Program-made: the position numbers and the translations under genes
DNA from: Prevotellamassilia sp.
GTDB taxonomy: Bacteria; Bacteroidota; Bacteroidia; Bacteroidales; Bacteroidaceae
Length of the DNA: 13,921 nt
Direction of reading: 5' to 3'
NCBI GenBank assembly: GCA_009775705.1
Contig: VSQE01000065.1
Coordinates: 1-13,921, forward strand
In this document: positions 7,077-13,921 of the stretch, piece by piece
Layout: each line of letters begins with the position of its first letter
How positions within the stretch are numbered: position 1 is the stretch's first letter
The notes under the pieces: model-generated
The model's input: only the letters and a program-made list of their open reading frames with translations
What the model was told of the DNA's origin: nothing
Database searches by the model: none

Positions 7077-7889
7077 ATGTCAAGAACAAGTTTTGAAACA
7101 TTATTGGAGGCTGGTTGCCATTTCGGCCACCTCAAACGTAAGTGGAACCCCGCCATGGCTCCCTATATTTTTATGGAGCGCAACGGCATCCACATCATCG
7201 ACCTTCACAAAACCGTTGCAAAGATTGATGAAGCTGCTGAGGCTTTGAAACAAATTGCAAAATCAGGTCGTCGTATCCTTTTTGTAGCTACTAAAAAACA
7301 GGCAAAGCAAGTCGTTGCAGAGAAAGCGACTTCTATCAATATGCCTTACGTGACGGAACGTTGGCCGGGCGGTATGCTCACCAACTTCCCGACCATCCGC
7401 AAAGCTGTCAAGAAAATGGCCAATATTGACAAGCTTACCAGTGACGGTACATTCTCCAATCTTTCTAAACGGGAAATTCTCCAGATATCCCGTCAGCGTG
7501 CAAAACTGGAAAAGAATTTAGGTTCCATTGCAGATCTGACACGCTTGCCGGCAGCACTCTTCGTAGTAGATGTCTATAAAGAGCATATTGCTGTGAAGGA
7601 AGCCCAGCGCCTCGGCATTCCCGTATTCGGAATCGTAGACACCAATTCTGATCCCAATCAGATAGACTTCGTAATTCCGGCTAACGATGATGCCAACAAG
7701 AGCATCGAAGTAATTCTTGATGCCTGCTGTGCCGCCATTGCCGAAGGTATTGAAGAAAGAAAAGTAGAGAAAGTAGATACCGAAGCCGCCGGCGAAGGTG
7801 ATTCTGAAAAAGCTCCCCGCAAACGCACTGCGAAGGCTCGCGTTGAAAAGAAAGAGGAAGCTGCCGCAGAAGAAGCCGTAACCGAATAA
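7077..7889 (+). CDS. rpsB: 30S ribosomal protein S2
   Basis: A small-subunit protein that binds late, near the S1 site. 270 residues. The core (1-225) shows the family signatures HFGHLKRKWNP (16-26), ERWPGGMLTNFPTIRK and LGIPVFGIVDTNSDP. The last 45 residues are a charged Lys/Glu/Ala-rich extension of low complexity, common in Bacteroidales S2 and presumably disordered. It follows rpsI after a 124-bp spacer with small hairpins, and precedes tsf, the nearly universal rpsB-tsf pairing. The ATG at 7077 follows an A-rich stretch as is usual in this phylum. Confidence 0.97.
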   Translation: MSRTSFETLLEAGCHFGHLKRKWNPAMAPYIFMERNGIHIIDLHKTVAKIDEAAEALKQIAKSGRRILFVATKKQAKQVVAEKATSINMPYVTERWPGGMLTNFPTIRKAVKKMANIDKLTSDGTFSNLSKREILQISRQRAKLEKNLGSIADLTRLPAALFVVDVYKEHIAVKEAQRLGIPVFGIVDTNSDPNQIDFVIPANDDANKSIEVILDACCAAIAEGIEERKVEKVDTEAAGEGDSEKAPRKRTAKARVEKKEEAAAEEAVTE

Positions 7890-7905
7890 TAACAAGTCAA
7901 AGCAT

Positions 7906-7958
7906 GAAGGTTATGAGGTCTAAATTACTTCAAGCCTCATAACCTTCTTCAGTTTTTT
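7906..7958 (+). terminator. Terminator-like hairpin (attenuator) between rpsB and tsf
   Basis: GAAGGTTATGAGG (7906-7918) pairs perfectly with CCTCATAACCTTC (7935-7947), 13 bp with a 16-nt loop, and T6 follows at 7953-7958. The eight bases CCTCATAA recur at 7965-7972, just before the tsf start, so the left arm could pair with either copy. This would let part of the transcripts end after rpsB, or let the tsf start be masked. Confidence 0.7.
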
Positions 7959-7984
7959 CATTAACCTCATAAAACAAAACAACT

Positions 7985-8809
7985 ATGGCAGTTGGATTAG
8001 AAGATATAAAAAAATTGCGCACCATGACCGGTGCCGGTTTGGGCGACTGCAAAAAAGCCCTTGCCGAAGCTGAAGGCAACCTCGAGGCCGCCATCGAAAT
8101 TATCCGCAAAAAAGGACAGGCCGTTGCTGCCAAACGTTCTGACCGCGAAGCATCGGAAGGTTGCGTACTCTGCAAAGCTGAAAACGGAATCGGTGCGATC
8201 ATCGCTCTGAAGTGCGAAACCGACTTCGTTGCCAAAAATGCAGATTTCGTGAAACTCGCACAAGACATCCTTGATGCAGCTGTAGCGGCAAAATGCAAGA
8301 CTTTGGACGATGTTAAGGCTCTGCCCATGGGCAACGGCACAATCGCGGAAGCCATTGTTGACCGCAGCGGTATCACTGGCGAAAAAATGGAATTGGACGG
8401 TTACTCCATAATTGAAAGCGATAATATCTCCTGCTACGACCATCAGGGCAAACACATGCTCTGCACAATGGTTGCTCTCAACAAAGACGTTGATCCTGTC
8501 TACGGACATGCTATCGCCATGCAGGTTGCAGCAATGAATCCTGTTTCTCTCAGTGAGAATGATGTTCCCGAGAACATTAAAACTCAGGAATTTGAAATTG
8601 CGGCAGACAAGGCACGTCAGGAAGGAAAACCCGAGAATATGATCGAACGTATTGCTCAGGGACGCATGCAGAAGTTCTACAAAGAAGCCTGCCTGCTCAA
8701 TCAGGAGTTCATTCAGGACAGCAAAATTTCCGTTTCCGACTATCTGAAACAAGCTGATAAAGAATGCACCGTTACAGCATTCAAACGTTTCACACTTCGT
8801 GCTGAATAA
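7985..8809 (+). CDS. tsf: Translation elongation factor Ts
   Basis: The guanine-nucleotide exchange factor for EF-Tu in the cytoplasm. 274 residues. The N-terminal UBA-like domain (about 1-45) has LRTMTGAGLGDCKKAL, and the core carries CETDFVAKNADFV, with Asp80 and Phe81 at the same numbers as the E. coli residues that push into the EF-Tu nucleotide site. The C-terminus FKRFTLRAE is typical of the phylum. Compared with the B. thetaiotaomicron protein as I remember it (about 330 residues), roughly 56 residues are absent around position 210, between the second core subdomain and the NMIERIAQGRMQKF helix. It is last in the ribosomal operon, behind an attenuator-like hairpin and before a strong terminator. 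Confidence 0.97.
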   Translation: MAVGLEDIKKLRTMTGAGLGDCKKALAEAEGNLEAAIEIIRKKGQAVAAKRSDREASEGCVLCKAENGIGAIIALKCETDFVAKNADFVKLAQDILDAAVAAKCKTLDDVKALPMGNGTIAEAIVDRSGITGEKMELDGYSIIESDNISCYDHQGKHMLCTMVALNKDVDPVYGHAIAMQVAAMNPVSLSENDVPENIKTQEFEIAADKARQEGKPENMIERIAQGRMQKFYKEACLLNQEFIQDSKISVSDYLKQADKECTVTAFKRFTLRAE

Positions 8810-8829
8810 ACAATCACCACTTTATAATT

Positions 8830-8871
8830 AATTGCGGACCGACTAAAAATTCTGTCGGTCCGCAATTTTTT
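8830..8871 (+). terminator. Rho-independent terminator of the ribosomal operon
   Basis: A perfect 14-bp stem, AATTGCGGACCGAC (8830-8843) with GTCGGTCCGCAATT (8854-8867), a 10-nt A/T-rich loop, and a T run at 8866-8871. It lies 20 bp after the tsf stop codon. Confidence 0.93.
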
Positions 8872-8958
8872 GTAGATAAAAAGAAAACTTCCATCACAAA
8901 ATTATCCCAGCCATGTAAAAATATGGTTTCTATTAACGCCTTTCTCCACAGGATTCCG

Positions 8959-8966
8959 TATTTTTG
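8959..8966 (+). promoter_or_regulatory. Candidate -7 promoter box for the CotH unit
   Basis: TATTTTTG matches TAnnTTTG. No TTTG stands 19-21 nt upstream, so the -33 half is missing or weak. A start near 8972 would place the upstream ATG at 8923 outside the transcript and supports the start at 9004. Confidence 0.4.
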
Positions 8967-9003
8967 CTACATATCCATTACTATGAATCTCACTACGACA
9001 ACG

Positions 9004-12000
9004 ATGAAACGTATATTCTCATTATTCCTATTACCAATACTCACAGTTAATTGTGTGCCGGCACAAACCGATGAAGCCCGTCTTTACGTAAAACTACGCA
9101 CGGGAGCAATCGATGCTTTCGCGCGCGAACTCGTGGCCGGACATGAGATGGTGGATGACAGGCTTGACATAAGGTTGACCACGGACACCACCTTTTCTTA
9201 CAAACTTTCAGAAGTGGAGACTCTGACCGAAGAAATGCCAGGTGAACTTCCGGTATTCACTTCCTTCAAGTTCAACAACAAACACAACTACAATCTTTTC
9301 AGCGATGTAGTGGCCACCGTCACCGATTCGCATATAGACGCTACGGTAGGTGCCATCGGCAAGAGGTTGACTCCTTCGTTCACTCTTTCCTCAGACGATG
9401 CCCGAGCCTACATAAACGGTGAACGGCAACGCAGCCGTCAGTCGAGACTGCGCTTTGACAAGCCCATAACCTATACCCTAACGCGGGCCGGTTACGGCGA
9501 ATGGCAGTACCGGAAAGTGCAAGACGAAGTATGGAGCACACCTTCTGATGCCGACTTCGAACTAACCCCCATAGACTTACGCGAGAATATGCTGTCGACC
9601 AATGCGCCGTCCAACTATGATGAGGGGCTCGACAAACTCATTGACGGGAACACCCAAACCTTCTTTCACTCTACATGGGGATCCGGACAATACACCAAAC
9701 TCGATGAAAGCGATCACCCCTTCATTGACATTTCGCTTGACGAAGCCTTGGAATACCTCAGTTTCCACTATTTTACACGCTTCGACACCGACCTGCGCTG
9801 CCCCACAAGTTTTCAGATATCCGTATCGGCTGACGGCACTGAATGGACTGATGTACGCACACTTACTGCCGATGACGGCATTCCCGCAAACGGCCGGGGC
9901 CTGGAATACACTTCACCGGTGATAGACCTCGGTGGCTGTTATACACACGTGCGCCTGACAATGCTGTCTGCCACTTACAAGAACTACCTCTGCCTCTCCG
10001 AACTGTCACTGAGCAGTGCCCGGCCAATGGGCAGCAACGAGCCGGAACTCATTTCTCCGGCACGCTGGGAATATGTCAAAGTTCCCTTCGGACGCAATGT
10101 AACCGTTAACGTATCCTGGCTGACAGATGAGGCTGAGAACGTGCCGCGCATTGACATCGTAACAGAAACGGGCCAACTCCCACCCGACAAAGTCAACTAC
10201 ATCGGAGCCACCATTACTATCAATGGTCGGGGAGTATTCCCTTCCATGTCTGATACGGAGGTCCGGATACGCGGCCGCGGCAACTCCAGTTGGGCAGGGC
10301 AGAACGGCAAAAGTCCTTACCGACTCAAATTCGCGTCCAAACAAAAGCCTTTTGGTCTGACAGGCGGAAAGAACTGGGTACTGCTGGCCAACCGTCAAGC
10401 CAATTCCATGACTACCAATGCCATGGCCATGGCTGTGGCCGGTATGATGGGAACAGCAGCGGCCAATCACATCGTTCCGGTGGAACTATACATCAATGGG
10501 AATTACCGAGGCAGCTATAATTTCACAGAACAGGTAGGTGCGGGCAACAATAGTCTCGACCTCGATGAGGCTAAGGACGTATTACTTGAACTCGACTCCT
10601 ATTATGATGAAACCTACAAATTCCGCGATGACAATTTTTATCTGCCTGTCAACATCAAGGACCCCGACTTTGACGAAGCTCTCACATTACTCACTCCTGA
10701 GATGGTGCAAAATGACTTCAATGCCTTCACACAGGCCGTAGCCGACGGCACCGACGCATACGCCTCACTCATCGACACCGATTTATCAGCACGTTACCTC
10801 ATGGTCAATGACATCGTGTACAACCGTGAACTACATCATCCCAAAAGTACCTATCTATACAAAGCATCCTTGGGAACTCCAGATGCCCATTACACCTTCG
10901 GTCCTTGCTGGGATTTCGATTGGGCTTTCGGCTACGACGGTACCAGCCGCTACTTCTCCTACGGTGCCGAAAAGGATTATTATCAGGCTCTCTCATCGGA
11001 CTTCTTCAGTTCACTGCGTTACAACAGCGAGGAAATGCGCCGTACCTGCTACTCCGTGATGGACGAATTCATGCGCAACCATGCTGATGAACTTTTAGAA
11101 TATGTAGATGACTATTACAACTATGCACATCCGTCGCTGGAACACAACGCCGAGCTTTGGGGCGACGGAAACGGCTATGCCGCTTTGTCTGCACAGTGCA
11201 AATCGTGGTTCCGAAAACGCCTCACGTATATATATAATAATATGGAGAAGTTCGACCTGCCTGAGACCGGCACCCTACTCCTTGGTGACGCCAACGGAGA
11301 CGGTGCGGTGACCATGGCCGATGTAGTCTGCGTGGTCAACCGCATACTGGGACAGCCGAACGAGAACTTCGAGTTCGACCAAGCCGATATGGATGCCTCA
11401 CAAACCATCACCGTGGCCGATGTGGCCCGCATACTCGATACAGCCCTTTGCGAAACCTCACACACCGCCCGCCATACGCGCCTGCCGCGGGCCCTTGCCC
11501 GTCTTACGGCACTGCCCTTCGAACTCCGCACGGGCGAATCTGGTGAAATGCTTCTCAACCTCGATTGCGAAGACGGTCGCACGGCAGCCGCCCAGATGGA
11601 CATCATCCTGCCCGAAGGAGTGATGCTTGACGAATCCCGTCTGACAAACAGCACCGCCGGCTTCAACATCTTCAGCGAGCGCTTGTCCACAGAAACAGGA
11701 AACCGCTACCGCATTGCTTTCTATGCCCCGGGAGGTGGTGCCACACTGGCTGCCGGAACCACAGAACTGGCATTACGCCTGACAGCCGGCAATGCCCTGC
11801 CCTCAGAGCAGTGCTTCGTAGCAGTCGAGAACATCACTCTCGCTGCTGCCGATGCCGAGGACTACCGTCTGCCTGCCTTCTGCACCTCCTTTGGCCTCAA
11901 AAATACCACGGGACTAGCTACTCCCGAACTCGCCATCACCGTTCGCGGAGGCCGCATGCTGCACATCGAAAGCGCCACAGCCGGACACCTGGCCATCTAC

Positions 12001-12111
12001 GGAGCCAACGGCTGCCTTATGCGTACCCTTGACCTGCGTCCCGGAACATTCGAAGTACCTCTGCCCGCCGGTGTATACATCGTAAACCACCAGAAAGTAA
12101 TCATCCAATAA
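9004..12111 (+). CDS. Secreted CotH-domain protein with F5/8-like, dockerin and cohesin-like domains
   Basis: 1035 residues from the chosen ATG at 9004; the frame is open from 8923, but only 9004 starts with a signal peptide (1-20, cleavage PA|Q). Domains in order: about 25-190 beta-rich, unrecognised; 195-337 F5/8 type C-like (DEGLDKLIDGNTQTFFHSTW, then an LSELSLS edge strand); 380-748 CotH-type, with RIRGRGNSSW, SPYRLKF, NWVLLANRQ, the repeated ELY-NGNYRGSYNFTEQ region and GPCWDFDWAFGYDG (634-646), the acidic motif expected at the metal/nucleotide site; 758-815 dockerin type I, two 12-residue calcium loops DANGDGAVTMAD (762) and DMDASQTITVAD (795); 835-960 cohesin-like; 972-1035 tail ending LPAGVYIVNHQKVIIQ. 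CotH domains are atypical kinases in spore-coat proteins, but ATP is scarce outside the cell, so a structural role is equally possible here. First of two genes; visibly more GC-rich than the LRR-M60 unit. Confidence 0.85.
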   Translation: MKRIFSLFLLPILTVNCVPAQTDEARLYVKLRTGAIDAFARELVAGHEMVDDRLDIRLTTDTTFSYKLSEVETLTEEMPGELPVFTSFKFNNKHNYNLFSDVVATVTDSHIDATVGAIGKRLTPSFTLSSDDARAYINGERQRSRQSRLRFDKPITYTLTRAGYGEWQYRKVQDEVWSTPSDADFELTPIDLRENMLSTNAPSNYDEGLDKLIDGNTQTFFHSTWGSGQYTKLDESDHPFIDISLDEALEYLSFHYFTRFDTDLRCPTSFQISVSADGTEWTDVRTLTADDGIPANGRGLEYTSPVIDLGGCYTHVRLTMLSATYKNYLCLSELSLSSARPMGSNEPELISPARWEYVKVPFGRNVTVNVSWLTDEAENVPRIDIVTETGQLPPDKVNYIGATITINGRGVFPSMSDTEVRIRGRGNSSWAGQNGKSPYRLKFASKQKPFGLTGGKNWVLLANRQANSMTTNAMAMAVAGMMGTAAANHIVPVELYINGNYRGSYNFTEQVGAGNNSLDLDEAKDVLLELDSYYDETYKFRDDNFYLPVNIKDPDFDEALTLLTPEMVQNDFNAFTQAVADGTDAYASLIDTDLSARYLMVNDIVYNRELHHPKSTYLYKASLGTPDAHYTFGPCWDFDWAFGYDGTSRYFSYGAEKDYYQALSSDFFSSLRYNSEEMRRTCYSVMDEFMRNHADELLEYVDDYYNYAHPSLEHNAELWGDGNGYAALSAQCKSWFRKRLTYIYNNMEKFDLPETGTLLLGDANGDGAVTMADVVCVVNRILGQPNENFEFDQADMDASQTITVADVARILDTALCETSHTARHTRLPRALARLTALPFELRTGESGEMLLNLDCEDGRTAAAQMDIILPEGVMLDESRLTNSTAGFNIFSERLSTETGNRYRIAFYAPGGGATLAAGTTELALRLTAGNALPSEQCFVAVENITLAAADAEDYRLPAFCTSFGLKNTTGLATPELAITVRGGRMLHIESATAGHLAIYGANGCLMRTLDLRPGTFEVPLPAGVYIVNHQKVIIQ
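11275..11448 (+). other. Dockerin type I domain (paired calcium-binding loops)
   Basis: Encodes residues 758-815 of the CotH protein. Both loops keep acidic or polar residues at positions 1, 3, 5 and 12 (D-N-D-D and D-D-S-D) and each is followed by the hydrophobic helix expected in a dockerin (VVCVVNRIL, VARILDTAL). Dockerins bind cohesins in cellulosomes; in isolation they can also bind a cohesin-like domain within the same chain. Confidence 0.8.
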
Positions 12112-12130
12112 ATAACTCCCTCTGATCTCC

Positions 12131-13111
12131 ATGAAACAGCTCACAACCTTAGTACTTCTTGTCCTGCTCGCGCCAGCCATTGCCACAGCTCAATTCTCTC
12201 TGGCCGTTGCCGGAGAGACCGGACGCGCCTGGAATCTATTGGTACACTACATTCCCGAAGATGGCGGGCAAACCGCTTTGCAATTCGACCTGCTCCTCCC
12301 CGACGGTCTCACTGTCGAACCTGTATCGGAGACAACTGTCCCCGACAACTACACTGTACAGTGGGCCAGACAAACCGACGGTAATATACGTGTCGTGATT
12401 TACTGTGGCACCGGCACCACTTTCGAAACTGCCAAACACATCGTCTTCAGTTGTCGCTTGACTGCCACCGAAGATTTGCCTGCCGGCAACTATACAGTCC
12501 ATCTGACTGGCGGACGTGCATCGGCTCCACATGGGGCAGAATACGTGCTCGATAACACCGCCTACACCATAAATGTACCCGAGCCTGTGTCAGCCAGCTA
12601 TCGTGTCACCTGGCTCATCGACGGACAGTTTTTTTCAGAACAGACCGTAGAGGAGGGAAATGCCCTCGTCCCGCCCGCTGTGCCCGAGCGCGAGGGCTAC
12701 ACTTTTTCGGGCTGGCAGAACCTTCCCGAGGTAATGCCTGCCGAGGATATCATCGTGTCCGGCCAATGGACTGTCAACATTTACCGCCTGCTCTACTATC
12801 TTGACGGCGAACTATACGATTCGCAGGAAGTGCCATACGGCACACCTCTTCAACCACTCCCCGCTCCTGTACCCGAAGAACAATTCAGTGGCTGGAGCAA
12901 ACTGCCCGAAACGATGCCGGCACACGATGTTACCGTAGTCGGGACCACGGTCATTTCTTCCATCAAGACACCCGCACCAAGCCTCAACCACCTACCCGTC
13001 TATTTCCTTAACGGGCGTTTTGCAGGCTATTATTCCACAGCCCTGCGGCACTCGCTACCAACAGGAGTCTATGTGGTGGGCGGACGCAAGGTCATAGTGA
13101 AGCCACATTGA
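12131..13111 (+). CDS. Secreted protein with cohesin-like domain, two InlB-type repeats and shared C-terminal tail
   Basis: 326 residues. Residues 1-20 are a signal peptide (cleavage TA|Q). About 22-148 resembles a cohesin-type beta-sandwich: ALQFDLLLPDGLTVE matches AAQMDIILPEGVMLDE of the preceding CotH protein, and both continue with an RxxIxxYxxG/P strand, a hydrophobic strand and a V/L-rich edge. Residues 157-216 and 217-272 are two Listeria-Bacteroides (InlB B-type) repeats, each ending in a W-x-LPExMPAxD pattern. The C-terminus ends LPTGVYVVGGRKVIVKPH, the tail also found in the CotH and LRR proteins. It follows the CotH gene by 19 bp and is surely co-transcribed. No catalytic residues are apparent, so it is probably a structural or binding partner. 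The cohesin assignment rests on eye alignment only. Confidence 0.75.
   Translation: MKQLTTLVLLVLLAPAIATAQFSLAVAGETGRAWNLLVHYIPEDGGQTALQFDLLLPDGLTVEPVSETTVPDNYTVQWARQTDGNIRVVIYCGTGTTFETAKHIVFSCRLTATEDLPAGNYTVHLTGGRASAPHGAEYVLDNTAYTINVPEPVSASYRVTWLIDGQFFSEQTVEEGNALVPPAVPEREGYTFSGWQNLPEVMPAEDIIVSGQWTVNIYRLLYYLDGELYDSQEVPYGTPLQPLPAPVPEEQFSGWSKLPETMPAHDVTVVGTTVISSIKTPAPSLNHLPVYFLNGRFAGYYSTALRHSLPTGVYVVGGRKVIVKPH
12599..12946 (+). repeat. Two tandem InlB B-type (Listeria-Bacteroides) repeats
   Basis: Protein-level tandem repeat. Copy 1 (12599-12778) reads YRVTWLIDGQFFSEQTV ... FSGWQNLPEVMPAED; copy 2 (12779-12946) reads YRLLYYLDGELYDSQEV ... FSGWSKLPETMPAHD. The DNA copies have diverged. Confidence 0.75.
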
Positions 13112-13120
13112 ACCTATCAT

Positions 13121-13141
13121 TTTTTACAAGGCATGTAAAAA
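13121..13141 (+). terminator. A/T-rich hairpin after the CotH unit
   Basis: TTTTTACA (13121-13128) and TGTAAAAA (13134-13141) form a perfect 8-bp stem with a 5-nt loop, followed by CTTTTATAA. The stem is weak (two G-C pairs), so it may be only an accessory to the stronger hairpin at 13229-13268. Confidence 0.35.
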
Positions 13142-13228
13142 CTTTTATAAAACAACATACCCAATCAAGCGGGACCCGCCTCAGCAATTAGGGAGTTTAG
13201 AATAACGTAATGACGAAGTTTGAAAATG

Positions 13229-13268
13229 GCCCGTGTCAGTGTGATTGTCTGTAACTACTGACACGGGT
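13229..13268. terminator. Hairpin shared by convergent genes, overlapping the 3' end of the membrane-protein gene
   Basis: CCCGTGTCAGT (13230-13240) pairs perfectly with ACTGACACGGG (13257-13267), extended by a G-T pair to 12, with a 16-nt loop. On the plus strand TATATTTTG follows, on the minus strand CATTTTC, so it could stop transcripts from both sides, though neither T run is long. The TGA stop of the minus-strand gene (13238-13236) lies inside one arm. Confidence 0.6.
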
Positions 13269-13835
13269 ATATTTTGTCACCTTGTTGTATTTCACCACGG
13301 GATAGCCGAACAATCCACCCGATATGAAAAGCTCCATCGTATCCCCTTTGTGTAGTCTCGCATATTTTGCATGTTCGGTTTCAAAATCCCTGAAACTTCC
13401 GTCACCGAATCTCACCTTCAAATAATATACATTGTAGGCTTCACCCTGTGTGTAACGTCCCCGTGACACGCGACGCGTTCTATGCCTCACTTTGTAATAT
13501 TTATTTTCCACAACAGTTTTCTCAATATGTCCGGCCTCATCATCGGAAAAACAGTAATTACAGACGTAAAACAGTGCGGTGACAAATATTCCTGTGCATA
13601 CCGAGTGACACAGATAGTTGGGAAGGAATGCCGATGAACCGGTGAGCCATGTCCATAGTCTGCATTTCCACAGCACTCCTCCCGATACCAAAGCCCCTAC
13701 AGCGAAACATACCGCCGTTGTACTGAAGCTGACAAGTGTAAGCCTTGACAGAGAACAGATACCCGCCCCCAAACAAAAACATAGAATGACTGCAAGTATA
13801 CGAAAAAAATCACGTCTGCTATTTTTTATTTTCAT
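13236..13835 (-). CDS. Membrane protein of unknown function, three predicted helices
   Basis: I do not recognise this gene. 199 residues from the ATG at 13835; an upstream TTG (13859) would add eight residues, but the A-rich stretch before the ATG suits a Bacteroidales start. Hydrophobic segments lie at about 11-29, 33-56 and 78-97, after a basic N-terminus (KIKNSRRDFFR). Residues 98-199 are soluble, rich in basic residues and tyrosine (RHRTRRVSRGRY at 117-128), then beta-like: YYLKVRFGDGSFRDFE and LHKGDTMELFISGGLFGYPVVKY. That layout, helices followed by a small beta domain with a G-D turn, is vaguely like DUF3592-type proteins, but I would not assign it. It is convergent with the CotH unit and shares its hairpin terminator. 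Confidence 0.7.
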   Translation of the reverse strand: MKIKNSRRDFFRILAVILCFCLGAGICSLSRLTLVSFSTTAVCFAVGALVSGGVLWKCRLWTWLTGSSAFLPNYLCHSVCTGIFVTALFYVCNYCFSDDEAGHIEKTVVENKYYKVRHRTRRVSRGRYTQGEAYNVYYLKVRFGDGSFRDFETEHAKYARLHKGDTMELFISGGLFGYPVVKYNKVTKYTRVSSYRQSH

Positions 13836-13921
13836 GGTTGTTTGTTTAGTAGATGACAAAAATGAATTTTGTCGGTTATATTATTGATTTTTAATTAGTT
13901 ATTTCTTACAAAAGTCCCTGA

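Noticed and set aside
7997..8752. 251-codon minus-strand frame opposite tsf
   Set aside because: A shadow of a clearly assigned EF-Ts gene, without domain features.
8923..9003. N-terminal extension of the CotH protein from the first ATG
   Set aside because: It would bury the signal peptide 27 residues inside and would start upstream of the TATTTTTG promoter box; 9004 fits better.
8912..13142. The string CATGTAAAAA near both ends of the CotH unit (8912 and 13133) as flanking repeats of a mobile element
   Set aside because: Ten bases of low complexity, no integrase or transposase, and no longer matching flanks.
1..13921. CRISPR arrays, tRNA genes, insertion sequences, rRNA
   Set aside because: No regularly spaced repeats, no cloverleaf or rRNA-like stretches and no transposase-like frames were seen.

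Overview
The window looks like a chromosomal segment of a gut Bacteroidales bacterium (Bacteroides/Phocaeicola/Prevotella-like; genus not resolved). The signs are: promoters of the Bacteroides type (TTTG, about 19 nt, TAnnTTTG) before nagB and rplM; A-rich start regions without Shine-Dalgarno sequences; ribosomal proteins L13, S9 and S2 that read like Bacteroidales family members; and four exported proteins whose signal peptides all end in Ala followed by Gln, as is typical of the phylum.

Layout. 1-3156 (minus strand): a two-gene unit made of a secreted cysteine-ladder leucine-rich-repeat protein followed by an M60-type (mucinase/enhancin-like) metallopeptidase with BACON-like and F5/8-type-C domains; the peptidase runs off the left edge before its zinc motif. 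3157-3689: divergent intergenic region with a promoter on each strand. 3690-4481: nagB, glucosamine-6-phosphate deaminase, with all catalytic and allosteric residues. 4559-4602: a strong terminator, then an anaerobic sulfatase-maturating radical SAM enzyme (4619-5896). 5897-8871: the ribosomal operon rplM-rpsI-rpsB-tsf, with a structured L13 leader, a possible S2 leader, a terminator-like hairpin between rpsB and tsf, and a strong final terminator. 9004-13111: a second secreted two-gene unit, a CotH-domain protein carrying a dockerin and a cohesin-like domain, then a smaller protein with a cohesin-like domain and two InlB-type repeats. 13236-13835 (minus): a three-helix membrane protein of unknown function, convergent with the CotH unit and sharing a hairpin terminator with it.

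How it may fit together (inference). The M60 peptidase (mucin protein backbone), the sulfatase-maturating enzyme (needed to activate sulfatases acting on mucin or glycosaminoglycan sulfates) and NagB (entry of amino sugars into glycolysis) suit a host-glycan lifestyle, but they are separate transcription units. The least expected part is 9004-13111: a dockerin and two cohesin-like domains encoded side by side in a Bacteroidales genome, on proteins that share a short C-terminal motif (LPxGVYxVxxxKV) with the LRR protein at the other end of the window. That shared tail and the dockerin/cohesin pairing are the best candidates for an undescribed surface-assembly system.
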